64,000 nucleotides of DNA from NCBI RefSeq assembly GCF_000002865.3, contig NW_001865067.1, positions 300,089 through 364,088 of the forward strand. The letters are read 5' to 3'. The notes beneath the pieces are model-generated. The model saw only the letters and a program-made list of their open reading frames with translations. It was not told the DNA's origin and ran no database searches. Of the stretch, positions 11,880-26,427 are shown one piece after another; positions within the stretch are counted from its first letter, which is position 1, and the number at the start of each line of letters is the position of its first letter. Position numbers and translations under genes: made by a program. This DNA is from Monosiga brevicollis MX1. Its lineage: Eukaryota > Opisthokonta > Choanoflagellata > Craspedida > Salpingoecidae.

Positions 11880-12588
11880 ATACAGCCGTATCGCTTGGAA
11901 CTTGCGCCCTGGTGGCTCGAGTGCCTCCCCCCGCGATTTCCGTTCCATCGTGTTTTCTTTGTCTTTCCACTCAGCTCAAGCTGTGTGAGGGTTTTGCATG
12001 ATCATGAGCCAGCGGGCTGCGCCCGCGCCTGACCGCGCTCCTCCCTCGGCTTCCCGTGCCAGCACACGCCGCTCTTATTTCGTTTTCGTTTCGTCTCTGC
12101 CATGTATGTATCCCCCAGTGACTCTTGGGGCGTCGGTGTGTGGCAAACAATTTTTTTTATTCTTTCGATTTTTCAGCCTAAACTACTCCAAAATTGACGA
12201 TTTGATGTCAACAGCTTTCTTCTTGTCCAACTCCAAAGCCGAGCCCCCAAAGCCTTATCATCAACACACCACACAAAGATAGAGGACCCTTATCAATGTA
12301 GTGTGCACAGCCACCCTACCCACTTAGCAGCACACACGTGTGATTGACGCAGAAGGCAATTCAGACCATGCAAGCAACAGTCAATTCACAGGTCAAAATA
12401 ATCGTGGGTTGGCCTAGCATAACCTACGGGCGAAATGTCATTTGTCCTCTACTATGCGCTCTCTCTGTCTGTGTCTCTCGCCCTCTTTGTAAAGGAGGGC
12501 CGTCTTTGAACTAACACTCAGATTCTCATCAAAGACTCTGAATAAATGCGTCTGAAAGTGGTGTTGAAGAACTCAGCCTCTGTGGCGG
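11880..12588. other. Intergenic between convergent genes
   Basis: 3' flanks of the small plus-strand gene and of the minus-strand pseudokinase gene. An AATAAA string at 12541-12546 on the plus strand could serve as a polyadenylation signal for a rightward transcript. No gene seen. Confidence 0.4.
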
Positions 12589-15500
12589 CTACAAATCAAG
12601 CTGCCCGTCCATGCGTCGAAGCTCAGCCAAGACCTCTTGCGCATCGGGCCGTGCGTTGGGCTTGCCGTGCCAGCACCGCTGGATCAAAGCAGCGAGTTGT
12701 GATGGAAACCGATGATCCAGCACCGGTCGCACGCCCTCTGCAGCTGCTGCCTCCAACTCGACCAAATGGCTGTCATACCAAGCCAAGCAGACACACGCGC
12801 GACCATCATCAGATGATCGAGGTTGCACATGGAGCCTTTCATATGTCTGCCAGGCACTAGTTTGGTACCTACCTGTATTCGTTATATGGACGAGCGCCCG
12901 TCCAAATAGCCCACACCAGCATGGCAAAGCTGTACACATCAACCTGTCGATGCGCGCACAAAAAATCAGCCCAGTCGAACAAGATTGCCTCAAGCAAGGC
13001 GCCGGTGTCATGCGTGCGCACACGCGCTCACCTTGCGGCCGTAAGTCGTGGCACCAGTGCACATCTCCGGGGCCATAAAACCACGCGAACCCATGCGCGG
13101 AGTTGGGGGACGCACGCTGCTGGCATCCGGAAGCACACCCGCCGCCTCGCACCAAATGCGATCCATAAGGCGCCGCGAGGACCGAAAATCTAAATTTCAA
13201 CCACCCACAACGTCCATGCCATGAGATCCGCCCTTCGCCACACCTCCGTACGCCACACCTCCGTACGCCACACCAGCCAGCCACGGTAAACGTACAGCCA
13301 ATCTTGGCCGTCAGCGATCGATCGAGTAGAATGGTGGCTGGACGCAGGTTGCGATGCACCACTGGTGGGCGCTGATCATGCAGGTATGCCAAGCCCGCCG
13401 CAATGTCGCAGGTGATGCTCATCTTCTGCACCAGCGTGAGACTCGAGTAGCTCGAATCCAACAACTCCTGCAAGCTTCCCCGCTCTGGACGTTCCGTCAC
13501 TACAAAGCGCATGCCGTCATGTACACCCGTGCCGTACATCGCCACTACATTGGGATGATTCAAGCCCCGCAATGATCGGATCTGCAAAAAGTTGAAAAAA
13601 ATGCGAAATGCAAAATAGCAGCCAATGAGTTGCTCATGCCCTCGCCAGCCTCAGAGAAGCACATGCCTAGCCGTTTCCTCCTGGGTCAGCGTGCAGTCTG
13701 ACCTCTTCTTCTGGTCCGCTGACCACGCCTGCAGGAATCGAATGAAGCTGATCCAGAGGTGAAAAGTTCTCCACAATCACAGCATGATGTTGGTATTCAG
13801 CGTGATAGACTGAATAGCTATCTGAGCACTCTATCAGTGCCAACCCCTGCACAAAGTTGACATCGTGCCATCCATCAGCGCCGCGGTTGGTTGGTTTGTC
13901 AAGAAAACCCCGATGAAAGTTGAGAAAGCAAAACACAACAAAATCTTCAGAAGCCTGCACAAACCTCTAGTTCTTGGATATCGATCGCGGGGACCGATGT
14001 GCTTGTGTCATCACTCAGGCTGGAATCGTGTGATAGGACCCACAACAGCTCTGCGCAAGGCCACAAGCCACAGTCCCGCCATTCATGAGCCACTTCAAAA
14101 CACGCTTCGCGAAAGCTGATCGCGCACTCGCAGGTACGTGGTGCAAATGTTCCTACCTCGAAGCTGTTTTCGAGCACGGCGAGCGCGCGAGAAGCAACCA
14201 TAACATGGCAGACAGATCAGTGGCTCGAGCCAGCCCGACCAGACGTGCGAGCACAAGCCTTCTTGATTGTCAAAGTTGCGCTATGCCCCGTTACAAACCA
14301 AACAGCATGTGAGTCGGACTGCGCAAGAAAAAAATACATGTGGTGTGTCGTCTTCGTCACGCTCGCATACCTCAAAATCCTCGTCGTCCAGCTCTTGTTC
14401 TGAGCGGTTGATACTGCCATAGGCACCAATGTGACCGCGGCTCCGAGGGTCATGGGGCAGCAAGGCCCGACCTTCGGCTGCCTCGTCGCTATCGAGCACC
14501 GCTTCCAACGGACGACGCGGTGGCGCACGAAAATCCAACTGTATAGCCCGCTCGAGCAGCGGTGCAATCACCAACAGCAGATCCAGTAGCCAGAACGGCA
14601 CCAAGCAGACTTGCCATGCTTTGAGACCCCTAGACCATGCCCGCCATAACCACATGCGTTCATTGAGGGGCAGACAATTCAAAACCTAGCCGAGCCAGCA
14701 GCTGGGCCTAACACAAAAAGAAAAGAATAGAATCAAATGAAGCAGGAGTGGCGTACCAGAGGTTGTTGTGCAGAGGTGCAAAGCGCATCATGTACATGGC
14801 AAACTCGACATCCGTCGTAACCGTGAGCAAGACCAGAACTGGTGGCGCAAAAGGGGATATTCGAGCGTTACACAATCATAGACGGGGACGCAAAGCGCAG
14901 AGTTGTGAGGTTTCAAAATAGCGGAACTGGAGAAAGTCAAATCAGAAAAAAAAAAAAAAAAAAAAAAAAAAGACATAGGTTCCTGCATGTGACGGACAAT
15001 TGCCTTACCCGTGTGGATGTGCGCAACTGCCCAAGGCGGCCGCACCAAGATGGGCGTAACGTAGACGAGGTAGGCAAAGAGTAGAAGGACGAATGTGCGC
15101 AAAAGGTACGTGGCCACATGAATCTGCGATAAACGTGCAAAGTTAGAGTCAAGTAGCACAGTGGGCTGCAAATAGCTGGCGGCAGATGACAAGATACAAA
15201 GGGCAAGCACTCACTCGAAAAAGGTTGCAGTCCAGGCCGTGAGGGTGATGGCAAACGGGCAGCGAGTTGAGCAGCTCATAAGTTGCAAATGAAAATAAAA
15301 TGATGCCCATGAAGAGATACAAGATGACCCATGCCGGCCGACGCGTTCTGTGTTGCAGTGCAGGATGGCATCATCGTCAACCAGGCGCGGTGAAGCCCAA
15401 ACCAACTGACATCACACTGTCCCCAGACTTTTTCAACAAAAAAGGATTATCATGACACACCGAAACTTGACAATAAAGTGCCGTAAGCGCATGAAGCTAT

Positions 15501-18500
15501 TCCAGAGAATGACCACAAGGACGACCGAGACGAGGATTAAGGCCGGATCCACCAGCATGCACTCCAAGCGGCCGGCCTAGCGAGGGCAGCAAAGTACGGC
15601 TTGAACCATTGTGGCCAGGTATAGAGGCATACGATGCAAAGCAGTTGCAGCAAGCAAGCTCCAAGGAATGGCACACGAGCAGCCAGTGGCCCAGTCTGTC
15701 AAGGCAAGAAGAACTTTGATCGCACCTCCGAAGAAACGTTCTTGGCGCGCAGCATGCCGTCCGAGGTCAGGAAGCGAACGGCCACGGACACGGCCAGAGC
15801 GTACGCAGAAATCAACTGGGCCAATGCAATGTACCCCAAAGAATGAGTGTTCTGATAGCTCTGATGCAGCAATTCATGACAGTTGGGGCCATCGACTCAC
15901 CAGCAAAAATGGGACAACAAGGTGGAGGTTCTCAAAGGGCCGCGCGGCATCATAGTAAGAGTGTACCGTCTATTATGCACAAGAGTCGATGAGGTATTGC
16001 TGCGCAACGGACATGATTGGCGACTCTCGGCATTTGGTCTTGACCGTGCACTCCAATGGCTCGTCACCCGTGAGCAGGCTGGTACCTTTGGGCTTGTGGG
16101 CAAAGGGTGGCTGTCCTCGTCTTCACTGAGTGACTCCTCGGCTTCTTCGTCATGTGAAACCTCTGGCGTTTCATAGTGCACTTGGGAGGCATCCTACGCC
16201 CACCGAGACCGGCATGCAAATGACCTGGTTAGCTTCCGGGGTACCCAAACGTATCGTCGTGCACCTCTTACCAAAAGCGGGCCCTGGATTTGCATCCAGG
16301 CCTGGCAGTGCTGCTCCAACAGTGTTTTGATATCCTGCCGTAAAGGAGTGCACCAAAACATGTGGCCAGCATCAAGACATGCGAGCACACGGATATGCAT
16401 GGCATGCCTGGGACGGGGAAAAAAAAAAAAAAAAAAAAAAAAAAAATAAAAATAAAAATAAAAAAGAGAAAATTTGAGAGGGCGGCCGGACCTGGTTTTT
16501 GCTAAAGGCAGTCAAGGGTTGGCCGGCCTGTTGAGCGCCGGCACTTGAAGGTTGGACGCGAAGCAGAGTGTACACGTCTGGGACGCTGTCGCCCTGAATC
16601 ATGAGACCCATGAGGTAGTGGCAGTTGCCCTTGTAGGCCAGCAGTGAGTCTCTGTGCTGCAGATAGTAGACTAAAACACAGAATACAAAAGAAACACAAG
16701 ATTAGACCGGCGTGCCAGCAACCCCAAAAAACACAGCGTTGGACCGGCATGCAAGGGTTGCTGGCCCTCTTTCCCAAGTTAGCGTTGTACAGCGCGTACC
16801 GTATTCATGAAAGTAGTCAAAGGCACGCTCGGTGACAAGTTGAAAGCCACTCTGCCGCAGTTGAGTGGGGTGCAGTGCCAGCAGATGCTTGGCAAAGGTA
16901 GCACCTCCGGCCGGGGTGGAATTGGAAGCTAGGCTGGTACGTTGCAGGTGTCGCAAGCGTTCTGTATGCAAGGAGAGCTGATTGATGCCTTTCTGCAGGT
17001 CGGGAGACTGCTCATTCCAAAGTCGAGGTACAGAGGCGCCAGACATGCGAGCCGCTTCTTCACCGGGCTTGCTGAGATACAAGGCCAGCTCACGAAAATT
17101 CATGGACACAACGCGCTCAAAGCCAGACATGCGCCGAAACAGCAGGTCACTCATGGGGACGTGACAATACACACGTGCGCTTGAGGCCAGGCGCGCCCGG
17201 CGGCGCAAATGCAGCAACCAATCCAAGACTGCCATGACGCGAAACGCCTCGGCTTCCGTGGGTAGATCTACGACAATCACATGGTAGACGACAACACCCA
17301 CCGAGTGAGGTCCTGGATCAGGCCAGGAAGCCAACGCCAAGGCCAGGGGCGGAGAAGTGGCGGCACACGTACCAAGATGCTCACGCAGCTGCATGTAAGA
17401 GAGGCCAGTTAGGGTAATAAAATCGCAAGGCTTGCGTTTGGCTGCCGTTAACAACAGTTGGGCAGCCTGCGGCATGTCATGGGCAAGAAGAAGCTTGGCC
17501 ACTAATTCAGGCGACAGGGGCGCGCGCACAGCGCTTGGGGAGTCGGCCTGCTGGACATCACTCACATCTATCATCATCAGGGCACACTATGAGGGGTCAA
17601 AGGGAAGCAGGTGGACGGCAATCCACAAGATCTTGTATGGGAGAATCAAACAGCCACGAGGCAAGAAACGCAGCCAAGGACCAAAAGACTCACAGCGTTG
17701 AGCCCAGCCCAGCTGAACGGGGCCAGCAAAGCAACTGAGCCATTGAGCAGGCCCTACGAAGTGCGTGCATGAAAGTCATGCGCGGTGAGGCATGGCCAAT
17801 GCCGTAGCTGGGCAGGTAGGAAAGGGTCTCATGTGCCAGGACGAGCGAATCATGTTATACCTAAGACTTGCAGCGTGCAAGCACCAGCATTGCCAGCTGC
17901 GCCCAGGCTCGAGATGGGAAAGACGACACCGTGCATTGTTTTTTGAGCCACTTCAAAAGTGCCTAGTTACACGGCAAGCGAACCAGGCGATCAGATGGAG
18001 GCGTGTGTCGATGACAGTAGAATGAAAATGCCATTGACAAGTGCATCTACCAAGGGCATCTACCTTGAACAGCATACTTGGCACGGGTGTGCACGTCTGT
18101 GAAGACAAATCGCCACCGAGCATCACTCATCCAGCCCACAACCACAAAGTAGCGAGGGCTCGAGTCAAAAGCTATGGGGTCACGGCGCGAATACAAAATC
18201 AAAAGCAATAACAACCACAAAAAAAAAAAAAAAAAAAAAAAAAAAACAAAGAACAAAAACCAAGGACATAGCATCAGTTGGGTGTGGCAAAGAAGAACGT
18301 TGGTGTGAGAGGCATGGGTAGCGGCTCAGCCAAACAGCATGGAAACCAATAGCCAGGCGCGTACCAATGCCACACACGGGGCGGCAATGGGCTGCATCGT
18401 CTTGCGCTGGTGCCAAAAGGCCATGCCGGAAACTGGTGGGCGATGCACGGCGGGAGGATCGTTGCGAGGTGGGTGGTTCGACTGTGTCGCAAGCCGTCCA

Positions 18501-19954
18501 GCGAGCGCGAAGCACGTGAGAACCGATGCTGCGCAAGATTTAAGGCTCGTCTCAAGGGACAGCAAGGGGCGAGGATGGCCTGCCAGGCGTCACCAACCGA
18601 TAAAGTCCGAGGTGAAGGGAGTAGTCAGGTTGAGCATGCGGGCTTGGCTGCTGTTCGCATCAGCAATCATCATGCGAACTTTGCGGCGCAGCAAAGGGTC
18701 ACCATACTGCACGTTGCGCAGGCGGGAACGCAAAAAGGTGCAACAAGGGCGTCAGGATGGGCAACACATCAACATCAAGAGCTGAGCTGGCACGGTGTCC
18801 TGGGCAAGTTTGTGCGATCAGGTCACGAATTTGATGCAGCAGGCTGCGAACCTCGAGAAATCCTTCAATGAGACCATTGCGATAGGCTGGGCGGTGACAG
18901 ATGGCCAGGGCAGCGGGGTCTGGCTCTGCTTGCGGCACGGCTTGGGCGCCTGGGGAAGGCAAAAACCAAAACAAAACAAAACAAAGCACAGGCATGGGAT
19001 GACGGTAGTGCTTCAGGGCAGACCAAGGGGTGTGAGCGGGGCGCCCGGTCATACCATTGGGACGGTGCGGAGGCCTGGCATGCGCGGGGTTGGGGGCAGC
19101 TGGAGCGGGCACTCCCGGAGGCCGCGATAGCAAGGGAGAGCCTTGGTTCTGTGGCGTTGGGTTGAATGCGGTGGTGAGATGGGCGAGTTGGGCGCGTGAC
19201 TCACCAGCCGTGTGGGCGAGCTTGCTTGTTTGCCTATGCATTGCGTCTTACCTGTCGATGGAGGTGGGAAAAGGCCGTGCCAGTGTGACTAGCCTCATGC
19301 CGAGCTGAACTGGAGATGGGAGTTGTGGGCCCGGTTGCGGGTCGACGATTCGGCGGACTGGCCACCGGTCGACGCGGGGGCGCAGCTCCTCCAAGTTCAC
19401 TGATATTGAAGCCCACCGGCTCGGGGTTCTGCCGAGCTGGCGCGGCCGGGCTGGGCTGGTGATGGGCTGCAACGGGGGCCTCGGGCTGAGCCAGGGGAGC
19501 GGCACCATTTGCGGCCTCGGCCGGGTTGGGGTTGACGCTGCGCAGGGTACAATGGTGGCGGGCGCGCGACGCGGAGGATGGGCGCTGAGTACATTCGAAG
19601 CGTTGCGATCCCTCAAGGCTGATGCAAGGGGCCAAAGGGTGCAAAGTACTCACTTGAGCTCATGTAGGTCCCAATCAGGCGCATCGACACCCTGGGCGAG
19701 CGTGTGCCGGCAACAATGAATTGAGATGGCACCTCATGGAACTGGCCTCCTCTCTGGTCACACTTTTACGGGATGGACAGGACGCACCTCATCGATGAAG
19801 GAGAGGGCAGAGGCGAGACTGGAGGAGTCGGACGAGTTTGAGCCGATGCTCGTGGTGTCCTATGCGGCAGGCCGGCCGGCAAATCAGCGACCAGGCAAAA
19901 ACCAAAGCAGAAACAAAATCACAGCAGGAGCGTTGACAGGCATACGTCGTCCAT
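12589..19954 (-). CDS. Large multi-pass membrane protein with C-terminal pseudokinase
   Basis: A long multi-exon gene. The start at 19954 gives Met-Asp-Asp, then an acidic Ser-rich exon (DTTSIGSNSSDSSS) and a Pro-rich region. A soluble helical region of several hundred residues follows (about 18.9-16.5 kb), of no recognised family. About seven hydrophobic spans follow between 15.9 and 14.5 kb, for example ALAQLISAYALAVSVAV, ALILVSVVLVVILW, ILYLFMGIILFSFA, FVLLLFAYLVYV and CLVPFWLLDLLLVIAPLL. The C-terminus (13.9-12.6 kb) is a kinase fold of TKL/TK type. The glycine loop has become ECSDSYSVY and the beta-3 Lys position reads AVIVEN. HRD is HRN (codons 13348-13356) and DFG is YFR (exon starting 13189). 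The APE motif (FMAPEM), VDVYSFAMLVW and the terminal RPDAQEVL helix are kept. Exons join in frame through the region checked, but a split into two genes around 16.3 kb cannot be excluded. One junction needs a 30-base intron (15696-15725). Confidence 0.6.
14945..14972. repeat. Poly(A) tract in intron (sense T)
   Basis: An uninterrupted A run on the plus strand, T on the sense strand of the surrounding minus-strand gene. It lies in the intron between two membrane-span exons. Similar tracts in this gene lie at about 16420-16445 and 18219-18246. Confidence 0.9.
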
Positions 19955-21285
<1,331 letters not shown>

Positions 21286-23658
21286 ATGGATCCCGGTAGG
21301 AGACCACGATGCGCTGCTCTCGGCCAATCCTCAGATTCTGTCACGCAATCTTGGGCTGCTCTCGCTCCCACCTGCTTTTAATGATGGACACGCTACGCCG
21401 CCATGCTTGATGCCTAGTTTTGCGAATGCGCTGCGAGGTGCAGCAGTACGCCTGGGGTAAACTTGGCGCTGCTTCCGCCGTTGCGCAACTGGCCCAGGCC
21501 GGTAACACTGACTTTAAGCTCGACGCCGACAAGCCCTACGCTGAGGTGGGAATCCTCTCCTGGGTTACACTTATCTACCACCAGCGACCGCTTCGCCTCG
21601 CCTCTCCTCTCTTTTGAGTATACTCACCTCATTTGGCTCGCAGCTGTGGATGGGCACGCACGCCAAGGCCCCTTCCAAGGTGGTGCTGCCCGACGACAGT
21701 GTCATCACCCTCTCCGAAGCCCTGGAGCGCTATCCCGAACTCAGGTCTGTCCCATCGAGCTCCCACAATTCTAGCCAGCTTTCCCTTGTCAATACTCACT
21801 ATAGCCTACGCTCGCCTCTACAGCAAGGGCAGCGTGACCAAGGCTGGCCAGCTTCCTTATCTTTTCAAAGTGCTCTCCGTCGATAAAACCCTTTCCATCC
21901 AGGCCCACCCAGACAAGAAGCTGGCCGAAGCCCTGCACGCCCGTGACCCCGAGCACTACCCCGACGATAATCACAAGCCTGAAATGGCCATTGCCATCAC
22001 CCCCTTTATGGTGAGCCAGAGGGTTTTCGACCGCCCCTCGACCTCTTTGTCTCCTGTCGCCAGTCATACGCTGTCCTGCGCGCACCAAAGCGATTGGCAC
22101 TCGGCTTACCAGACTGCTTGATGACGTGAATCTGTTCCTTTTGCACACGCTGCGCGCGTCAGGGCATGTGTGGCTTCCGGGAGCCCGAGGAAATTGCCAA
22201 GTTCCTCAAGACCATCCACGAGCTGCGCGCCGTCGTGGGTGCCGATGCCGGTCTGTTCTGACCCCGTCATAATACTGGCTTCCTTGCATCCACCCCTGCC
22301 CAGCGCAGCACGACTGACGCACTACGGCGTTTTCCCTTGCCATGCTTGCCGGCCTTTGTAGCTGATGCCATGGCAGCCAGTCTGAAAAACAAGGATGCTG
22401 TCAAGGAATCGCTGGCCCAGCTTCTTGGCACTCTTATGCGTGCTGACACCACACTGATTGCCACACAGCTCTCCGCGCTCGAGGTATGAATCTTGCAGAG
22501 CTGCTCGCAGCGACTTGCCATCCAGACTCATGTTCGTATGGGTGCCTTATTGTCCATCTGCAGAGCCGCCTCAAGACTGTACCCGTGGATCAACGCGATG
22601 AAACCACCCAGTTTGTCCTCCGTCTGGCCGATCAATACCCAGGTGAGGACTGTTCTCGCTGCTATTTCAGGACACGCCACCTTAGCCCTCTGCCTCGTCA
22701 AGGCCACGCTCATCAAGCGAATCCAATTACTTTGACGTGTACAACGACAGGCGATGTGGGCGTCTTTTGCTTGTATCTCCTGAACATTGTGACCCTGCAG
22801 CCAGGCGAGGCCATGTTTTTGGGCCCAAATCTGCCACATGCCTACATCGACGGCGATTGCATCGAGTGCATGGCCTGCTCCGACAACGTTGTGCGTCTCG
22901 TCGCTCCTGCTACCCTTGTCATCTCCCGCTTGGCCTCGGCCCTGTCGCAGTTTGATATCCTCGATGACGGCGCGATAGGTGCGTGCTGGCTGCACGCCCA
23001 AGTTCAAGGACGTTCCCACCCTTGTGGACATGTTGACTTATGAGACGGGCGATGCCAAGAAGCAACTCTTCCCCAGTGCCCCCCATCCAGATGAGCCCCG
23101 CGTCTCCGTGTATAATCCTCCCGTCCCCGACTTTACTGTTGCTGGTGCCAAGGTACGGACGCTCGCACTGCTCCATGTGTACCAGGCATCCAAACACTGA
23201 CGGTCTCGCACGACATGCCGACCCTGGCCCTGGCCATGACATTGTTTTGCAGGTTGAGCCCATGACATCCATGGTGCTCCCTGCCGAGCAAGGACCAAGC
23301 ATCGTTTTGATTCAGGGTGGCGCTGGTGCCGTTCAGTACAAGGCAGGGGTAGGTGCCTCAGTCGACTTCTGACGTGCCCTTTTGCACACCTATTCGCTGG
23401 CATTTCTCTCATTTATGGTGGGCTTCGGTCATCCCAGGGCGAGGACAAAGCCCTCGACATTGTTGCTGGACACGTGCTTTTTGTCGCCGCTCAAGAAGGT
23501 GAGGACGCACTTGGCAGCACCGCCTGCAATAGTCGGGCTTGATCTCTGCCGGCCTTTACTCATTCATTTGGCTGCCATCTCGTTGGTGCATGAACATTTT
23601 AGCGGTCACCATCGCGGCGTCTAAGGAGGCTGTCCAACTGTACCGTGCCTATGTGTAA
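21286..23658 (+). CDS. MPI: Mannose-6-phosphate isomerase, type I
   Basis: Zinc enzyme interconverting fructose-6-phosphate and mannose-6-phosphate, feeding GDP-mannose and glycosylation in the cytosol. The start is the ATG at 21286 in a GCCACCATGG context. Its 10-base first exon (ATGGATCCCG) joins at 21418 to give [18 protein letters not shown], aligning with the family N-terminus. Conserved blocks follow across short introns: [31 protein letters not shown] (zinc ligands in QAH), [12 protein letters not shown] (ligand Glu), [28 protein letters not shown] (ligand His), [27 protein letters not shown] and NPPVPDF. The end is QLYRAYV. Length and order match type I enzymes. It is convergent with the aminotransferase gene, 202 bases apart. 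Confidence 0.95.
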
Positions 23659-23860
23659 ACTTTTTTTTGATGCAATGACCTAATTGAGCTCGGTCAAGCA
23701 AGCCTGTTGGTGTTCTGTACTTTCGTTTTGCATGATGAGGGGCGACGACAGCGTGGCTTGAAGCGTGTAGCTGGACGGTCTTGATTGAGTCCCACACATT
23801 ATTCTGGGTCTTCTGCCTCCCCGCCACTCGAGCTCGGGCTTGGGCAGCAACACACGGGAT

Positions 23861-26149
23861 TTAGCTTGATCGGCTGAATGCAGTTGAACCGTGGGTTTGC
23901 AGCTCTTGCAACCCGGTTACCAGGCGCGCAGTGGCTGCCATGCACTGCAAAGCCGCCAAGAGGGACAGGTTTGTGAGCATGTTTTGAATCAGCGCGCGAG
24001 GCAATCATGCCCCAGGTTGATGGCACGCAAGGGCCGCACCTGATCAATGTCCAGGTTGGCAAAAGCCACTCGAATGTGGCCGCGCGCACCGCACGCACTG
24101 CCCGGAATGACAGCCACGTGGTGCTGCCGTGCTAGCCACTCTACGGCCTGCATGTCATCGTCGACGGGTAAGCGCACCATAATGTAGATGGCCCCCTGAG
24201 CTTGGCCCAAGACCTGGCAGCCATCAACCTGCCACAGCAAAAGCCAGTGAGGTGCAAAACCGATGCATCAACCCGCATGCTTGCGCTGTCAACTCACCGT
24301 CGCCAGAGCATCAAGGACTGCTTGGCGATTGGCAGCGAGCGTGGCAACCCTTTCCGCAACCCACGTGCTGCCTTGTTCCAATGCTGCCACGGCCGCGCGT
24401 TGGCTGATGATGCACGGACAGATGGGAATGGTATCCTGGACCTTGAGCAGGGATTGCGCCAGCTCCGGCTACGTGGCCGTAATACAAAGTTAGAGTCGTA
24501 CCTGGTCCTACAGCGAAACCGTGACGACAACAAAGGCGCCGACACAGCTGCAGCTTAAAAACAAAAAGTCTCGCTGATTGGAAACCCACTGAATTCAACT
24601 CATAGGCAATGTAGCCGACGCGCCAACCCATGAGGCCATAGGCCTTGGAGAAGGAAAAGATGTTGAGAACATGGGGGCCTTGAATGCACCTACGATGCGC
24701 AGAGCAAGGGGACATTGGCCGTCAAGTTGGGAGCATTGGGCAACGACGGGCCGGGTGGTGCACACACGTGTGCTTGGCTGCATCATCCCAAATAAAGTCT
24801 TCGTCTATGTTAAGGACAGTGGTGCGGTCAGTCACAAGGCAAAGGGCAAAGTGCGAAAACTGTAGTGCACGCTGACGTCCGAAAAACGTACAGGTGTTGT
24901 CAACAACCAGATAGGTATTGTGCTGGCGGCACAGCTCGCTGAGAGTCTGTCAAGATTGCGGCGCAAGGTGTCAAAATCACTGTTTTTTTTTTTTTCTTCC
25001 ATTGTCAAGGAATCGAGCCTGTCAGACAAAGGTCAAAGGGCATGCGGACGCACGTTCAATGTTTCGGCATCCGTGACGGCGCCGCTGGGGTTGCACGGGT
25101 TGACCAACACAACCATCTATAGCACCAAAGCCATGTGTCAGTGGCAAGTGGGACAGAGTTGAGCCTTCAAGGCTTGCGCAGCACAATGTGGAACCCCACC
25201 TTGCACTCGGACACATGCTGCTTGATGGCATCCATGTCTGAGGCCAAGAGCGGGGGTGAGCCGGGTCCTTGAAGCGGTGGGAGGTTGGCAAGGGTGACTG
25301 CTGATCGAAGGGACGCGTTGCACACGTACCAAGTTCGAAAGTGTCGGGGCGTCGCGCCACCTTGCGACATTTCATGCCCGTCATTTGAAGGGCCATGTGA
25401 TGATTAAAGTAGTACTAATCGGGATCCAAAGGGAGGCAGGCGGGGGCCATGAAACGTTGAACAAAAAATTGTTTCGGCAATTGCATTGCATGTGATCCCA
25501 TGGACACGGCCGAGATGCAAAGGGAATTACCGGCAGGAAAAGCATGACCTCATCGCCTGGCTCGCAAAGAGTCAGTAAAACGTTCATAAAGGCCTGCGAG
25601 CCGGCCATGAAAGTGGACGTGCCGTGTACAGGTGAGGCGAGGGCAAGGCAAGGCATCGCGTGGCGCATGACATCCTACAAGCCCGCCAACCTGATTAGCC
25701 CCCATGGTGACCATGACGCCTTGGTTGTGGAGTTTGTTATCGGCTTCGAGTTTGCTGGCACAAAAGCAGGGATGGCGTGAGGCCGGGTACCAGAGGACAC
25801 GCCGATGCGCAGATAGTCACGTGTGCGAACCGTGTTAGGGCAGCAGTGAGCTCAGGCACGCCCTCAACACGATTGTAGCGGTTGGTCTCCATTTGACCAA
25901 TGGCAGCAGTCGCAGCCGCCATGCATGCCTCTGGAGGATTCCAATACGTGACCCCCTGTGCCCGATGACCGAGCGTGAGCCCGGCGAAACATGACAGCGG
26001 CATGTGACCGACGAAGCACGCATCGCACGTACCTGAGCCAGAGAAGCCACGTCCTCTGATCCTTCCAAGATCCTATTCATCTTGACGATGCAGGGCTCGT
26101 CCGTGGCTCGGATCGTACCCGACACTGCCATTTGATCGGACGCCGCCAT
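23861..26149 (-). CDS. VAS1-type class I aminotransferase
   Basis: PLP-dependent class I/II aminotransferase. It resembles plant VAS1, an aromatic amino acid/methionine transaminase, more than animal aspartate or tyrosine aminotransferases. The start at 26149 reads MAASDQMAVSGTIRA and exon 1 ends VASLAQ. Later blocks are GVTYWNPPEACMAAATAAI, YNRVEGVPELTAAL, FMNVLLTLCEPGDEVMLFLP, VLVNPCNPSGAVTDAETLN and VVDNTYEDFIWDDAAKH. The PLP lysine lies in NIFSFSKAYGLMGWRVGYIA. Then come TIPICPCIISQRAAVAALEQ, VIPGSACGARGHIRVAFANL and a last exon CMAATARLVTGLQELQTHG, with the TAA at 23861. The full catalytic set is present. The reaction partner cannot be fixed from sequence alone. It is divergent from the Ser/Thr-repeat gene, sharing about 280 bases of upstream DNA. 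Confidence 0.9.
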
Positions 26150-26155
26150 CTCTCT

Positions 26156-26158
<3 letters not shown>

Positions 26159-26217
<59 letters not shown>
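26159..26217. repeat. (GT)n repeat
   Basis: A pure GT dinucleotide run of nearly 60 bases begins 10 bases upstream of the aminotransferase start codon, where it reads (CA)n on the sense strand. It also lies in the shared upstream region of the plus-strand gene at 26428. Confidence 0.95.
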
Positions 26218-26218
<1 letters not shown>

Positions 26219-26427
26219 TCCGATCTCATTTAAAAAATGTCAGACAGTGTTTCCAGACAATCTGACAATCAATTTTATCTACATTATCACGGATCTTCTA
26301 CTACTTCTGCTGCTACGACTTCTTTGGACCATTTTCACATCATGTTATCGTGTTGTAAAAGCGTTGTCACGTTTCACACACCTCGGATTTGATTTTTTTT
26401 TGGGTAGAAACTCCCTCACCTACGATT

